From Actinophytocola sp963825445 (GTDB taxonomy: Bacteria > Actinomycetota > Actinomycetes > Mycobacteriales > Pseudonocardiaceae): DNA of 64,000 bases. The notes under the pieces were generated by a model that saw nothing but the letters and a program-made list of their open reading frames with translations, had not been told where the DNA came from and searched no databases. Both the position numbers and the translations under genes were made by a program. Below, piece by piece: positions 61,599 through 64,000 of this stretch. The first letter of the stretch is position 1; each line of letters starts with the position of its first letter. Where the stretch lies: NCBI GenBank assembly GCA_963825445.1, contig CAWGTM010000036.1:186001-250000 (forward strand), written 5' to 3'.

Positions 61599-61628
61599 CA
61601 GACTCGCTCCGAGGAGCTGACAGACTCG
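61591..61628. repeat. 16-bp direct repeat at the aldo/keto reductase stop
   Basis: GGAGCTGACAGACTCG occurs at 61591-61606 and again at 61613-61628; the stop codon of the reductase gene (TGA, 61596-61598) lies in the first copy. This may be a short duplication; no function is evident. Confidence 0.75.
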
Positions 61629-61708
61629 ACCATCGAATTCGGCCAAGTGCGGTGTACGCCACACCGGCGCTGGTCGTGCGTGCCTGCTGCCCCACCGTGA
61701 CACCCCCG

Positions 61709-61714
61709 TAGGCT
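61709..61714 (+). promoter_or_regulatory. -10 box (TAGGCT) of dop
   Basis: TAGGCT ends 7 bases before ATG 61722, leaderless spacing, suggesting that dop and pup can be transcribed apart from mpa. Confidence 0.5.
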
Positions 61715-61721
61715 TGGTGTC

Positions 61722-63230
61722 ATGCGCAGGATCATGGGGACAGAGGTCGAGTACGGGATCGCCGTCCCGGGAGACGCGACCGCCAACCCGGTACTGACGT
61801 CCACCCAGGTGGTGCTGGCCTACGCGGCCGCCGCCGACATCCCGAGGGCACGACGAGCCCGCTGGGACTACGAGGTCGAGTCGCCGCTTCGGGACGCGCG
61901 GGGCTTCGACCTCGGCGCGCCCGGCATGCCGCCGTCCGACCCGGACGTCGAGGACCTCGGCGCGGCCAACGTGATCCTCACGAACGGCGCCCGGCTCTAC
62001 GTCGACCACGCGCACCCGGAGTACTCCGCACCCGAGGTCACCAACGCCCGCGACGCCGTGATCTGGGACAAGGCGGGGGAGCGGGTCATGGAGGAGGCGG
62101 CGATGCGCGCCGCCACCGTGCCCGGGCAGCCGCGCCTGCAGCTGTACAAGAACAACATCGACAACAAGGGCGCCAGCTACGGCACCCACGAGAACTACCT
62201 GATGGCCCGCAACACGCCGTTCACCGCGGTGATCGCCGGGCTGACCCCGTTCTTCGCGTCCCGCCAGGTGATCTGCGGCTCCGGCCGGGTGGGCATCGGC
62301 GCGTCGGGCGAGGAGGCCGGCTTCCAGCTGTCCCAGCGGGCGGACTACATCGAGGTCGAGGTCGGCCTGGAGACCACGCTCAAGCGCGGCATCATCAACA
62401 CCCGCGACGAGCCCCACGCCGACGCCGACAAGTACCGCCGCCTCCACGTGATCATCGGCGACGCCAACCTGGCCGAGACGTCCACGTACCTCAAGGTGGG
62501 CACGGCCGCACTGGTACTCGATCTGATCGAGAGCGGCGTGCGGTTCGACCACCTGAAGCTGGCCGACCCGGTGCGGGCGGTGCACACGCTGTCCCACGAC
62601 CCCACGCTGAAGGCCACGGTCGAGCTGGCGAACGGGCGCAAGGTCACGGGGCTGGACATCCAGTCGGCCTACCACGAGCTGATCTCCCAGAACCTCGAGC
62701 GCACCGAGCAGGACGAGGTCTCCATGAACGTGCTGAGCACGTGGGGCGAGATCATCGACGCGCTGCGCCGCGACCCCATGGAGTGCGCCGACCGGCTCGA
62801 CTGGCCGGCCAAGCTGCGGCTGCTCGAGGGCTTTCGCGCCCGCGACGGCCTCAACTGGAACTCACCGCGGCTGCAGCTGGTCGACCTGCAGTACTCCGAC
62901 GTGCGGCTGGGCAAGGGTCTGTACAACCGCCTGGTGACCCGCGGCTCCATGAAGCGGCTGGTCACCGAGGAGGAGGTGCAGGCGGCCATCACCACCCCGC
63001 CGCTGGACACCCGGGCGTTCTTCCGCGGCAAGTGCCTCGAGCGTTACCCGACGTCCATCGCGGCCGCCTCGTGGGACTCGGTGATCTTCGACCTCGGGCG
63101 CGAGTCGCTGGTCCGGATCCCCACCCTCGAGCCGCTGCGCGGCACGAAGGCCCACGTGGGCGAGCTGCTGGAGGCGTCGGCCACGGCCGAGGAACTGGTC
63201 GACGCGCTCACGGGAGTGACCAAACGCTAG
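61722..63230 (+). CDS. dop: Depupylase/deamidase Dop
   Basis: This 502-residue enzyme is of the glutamine-synthetase-like Dop/PafA family. It begins MRRIMGTEVEYGIAVPGDA, with the family's GTEVEYG metal/ATP site. Further conserved parts are YVDHAHPEYSAPEV, YKNNIDNKGASYGTHENYLM (20 residues), QVICGSGRVGIG, HVIIGDANLAETSTYLKVGT (20 residues) and RGKCLERYP. The length and the Dop-type loop near residue 40-80 distinguish it from PafA ligase. Dop removes Pup from substrates and, in species with Pup ending in Gln, converts this to Glu. Here Pup already ends in Glu, so only depupylation is needed. Confidence 0.96.
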   Translation: MRRIMGTEVEYGIAVPGDATANPVLTSTQVVLAYAAAADIPRARRARWDYEVESPLRDARGFDLGAPGMPPSDPDVEDLGAANVILTNGARLYVDHAHPEYSAPEVTNARDAVIWDKAGERVMEEAAMRAATVPGQPRLQLYKNNIDNKGASYGTHENYLMARNTPFTAVIAGLTPFFASRQVICGSGRVGIGASGEEAGFQLSQRADYIEVEVGLETTLKRGIINTRDEPHADADKYRRLHVIIGDANLAETSTYLKVGTAALVLDLIESGVRFDHLKLADPVRAVHTLSHDPTLKATVELANGRKVTGLDIQSAYHELISQNLERTEQDEVSMNVLSTWGEIIDALRRDPMECADRLDWPAKLRLLEGFRARDGLNWNSPRLQLVDLQYSDVRLGKGLYNRLVTRGSMKRLVTEEEVQAAITTPPLDTRAFFRGKCLERYPTSIAAASWDSVIFDLGRESLVRIPTLEPLRGTKAHVGELLEASATAEELVDALTGVTKR

Positions 63231-63320
63231 GGCCGATTTTTGATCATCCCTCGGATGGTCCGCGAATTTGTCGGTGCTGGTCGGTAATGTTGAGGACAGA
63301 CAGCAGAGCCGGGAGGCGAC

Positions 63321-63515
63321 ATGGCCCAGGAGCAGACACAGCGGCAAGGCGGCGGTGACGGCGACGATGACGTCGACGGCGGCGCGCCGGCTGGTCAGGA
63401 GCGCAGGGAGAAGCTCGGCGAGGATGTAGACACCATTCTCGACGAGATCGACGACGTGCTCGAGGAGAACGCGGAGGACTTCGTCCGCGCGTACGTCCAA
63501 AAGGGCGGCGAGTAG
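63321..63515 (+). CDS. pup: Prokaryotic ubiquitin-like protein Pup
   Basis: This 64-residue protein modifies lysines of proteins for the proteasome. It starts MAQEQTQRQGGGDGDDD, is mostly disordered, and has the Mpa-binding helix (RREKLGEDVDTILDEIDDVL, 20 residues) followed by EENAEDFVRAYVQKGGE. The C-terminus is Gly-Gly-Glu, the ligation-ready form, where Mycobacterium encodes Gly-Gly-Gln. A GGGAGG ribosome site precedes the ATG. It lies between dop and prcB as in other actinobacteria. Confidence 0.97.
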   Translation: MAQEQTQRQGGGDGDDDVDGGAPAGQERREKLGEDVDTILDEIDDVLEENAEDFVRAYVQKGGE

Positions 63516-63563
63516 GTTCTTCCCTACCACCCGGTCGGTATCCGTACAGGAACGAAAGCAGGC

Positions 63564-64000
63564 ATGGAACACTCCTCGTCCCGCGCTGTGCCCGGCGCGT
63601 CACTCCCGGCTGCCTACCTGACAGCTGAAACGTCGTCGTTCACCGACTTCCTCCGCGCCCAGGCGCCGCACCTGCTGCCTGGTTCGGCACGCGGGCTCGA
63701 CGAGCCGCGCGGCGGCCGTCCGCAGCCCGAACCGCCCCACGGCACCACGATCGTGGCCATCACCTTCAACGGTGGCGTCCTGATCGCCGGTGACCGGCGG
63801 GCCACGTCCGGCAACCTCATCTCCCAGCGCGACATGGAGAAGGTCTTCGTCACCGACGACTACTCCTCCGTCGGCATCGCCGGCACGGCCGGTCTCGCGA
63901 TCGAGATGGTCCGGCTCTACACGCTCGACCTGCGCCACTACGAGAAGATCGAGGGCGTCTCGCTCTCGCTCGACGGCAAGACCAACAAGCTGGCCACGCT
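63564..64000 (+). CDS. prcB: Proteasome beta subunit, 5' part (runs off the window)
   Basis: The first 145 residues of the 20S core beta subunit are present. A propeptide of about 60 residues (MEHSSSRAVPGASLPAAY and on) is cleaved before the catalytic Thr in PPHGTTIVAITFNGGVLIAG (20 residues). This Thr becomes the N-terminal nucleophile. Asp and Lys of the active site lie in GDRRATSGN and QRDMEKVFVTDDY. The gene continues beyond 64000, where prcA normally follows. It is 48 bp after pup and probably in one operon with it. Confidence 0.95.
   Translation, partial: MEHSSSRAVPGASLPAAYLTAETSSFTDFLRAQAPHLLPGSARGLDEPRGGRPQPEPPHGTTIVAITFNGGVLIAGDRRATSGNLISQRDMEKVFVTDDYSSVGIAGTAGLAIEMVRLYTLDLRHYEKIEGVSLSLDGKTNKLAT

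Overview
The window is very GC-rich, tightly packed actinobacterial chromosome. The gene set is that of a mycothiol-making, Pup-proteasome-bearing member of the Pseudonocardiales (Saccharothrix/Lentzea/Actinosynnema-like). This rests on mshC, the mpa-dop-pup-prcB locus, AfsR/SARP regulators, ArsR-type DUF5937 and HxlR regulators, and the gene order mshC - PAC2 - metH - hisE - hisG - RecB-like - trmI - mpa - dop - pup - prcB, which parallels the Mycobacterium tuberculosis Rv2130c-Rv2110c order. I see no tRNA, rRNA, CRISPR array, transposase or prophage.

Layout. 0.1-9.8 kb: a two-component system divergent from a lipoprotein / membrane-fusion / ABC ATPase / FtsX-permease operon, then a Vps62-like secreted lipoprotein, an SGNH hydrolase, and a questin-oxidase-family gene divergent from its probable ArsR-type regulator. 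10-16 kb: a secreted S1 protease, a PLP-dependent decarboxylase and a receptor Ser/Thr kinase with twelve NHL repeats. 16.1-23.5 kb: an accessory island with a TIR-domain gene, a decayed Nudix gene, a short Pro-rich exported peptide, a relic of a TPR/XRE regulator, a 988-residue AfsR-type STAND regulator, a vWA protein, a small membrane protein, an unrecognised 312-residue protein and a BTAD regulator. 23.5-44.7 kb: mostly ordinary metabolic and repair genes (secreted lipase, isochorismatase-like hydrolase, nei, PfkB kinase, surE, HxlR/MFS pair, HipA-like/DUF3037 pair, YrdC-family gene, PPOX protein, hrpA, DUF427, aldo/keto reductases, an intracellular subtilase with a separate small propeptide-like protein, mshC, MFS, PAC2). 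44.7-64 kb: metH, HAD phosphatase, hisE-hisG, RecB-like nuclease, site-2 protease, trmI, five related single-pass membrane proteins, then the Pup-proteasome genes, with prcB running off the right edge.

Three window-wide observations matter to a reader. First, at least seventeen reading-frame breaks, in genes on both strands and including essential ones (metH, hisG, mpa), are all of the one-extra-base type. Removing one base per break gives a length divisible by three in every case with a defined start, so I treat them as probable assembly errors and annotate the genes across them. Second, many genes start at an ATG or GTG lying 6-7 bases after a TAnnnT -10 box, the signature of leaderless transcripts; this fixes several start codons. 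Third, three junctions between convergent genes are filled almost stop-to-stop with inverted-repeat DNA: two arrays of a 22-base unit and one 166-bp palindrome.
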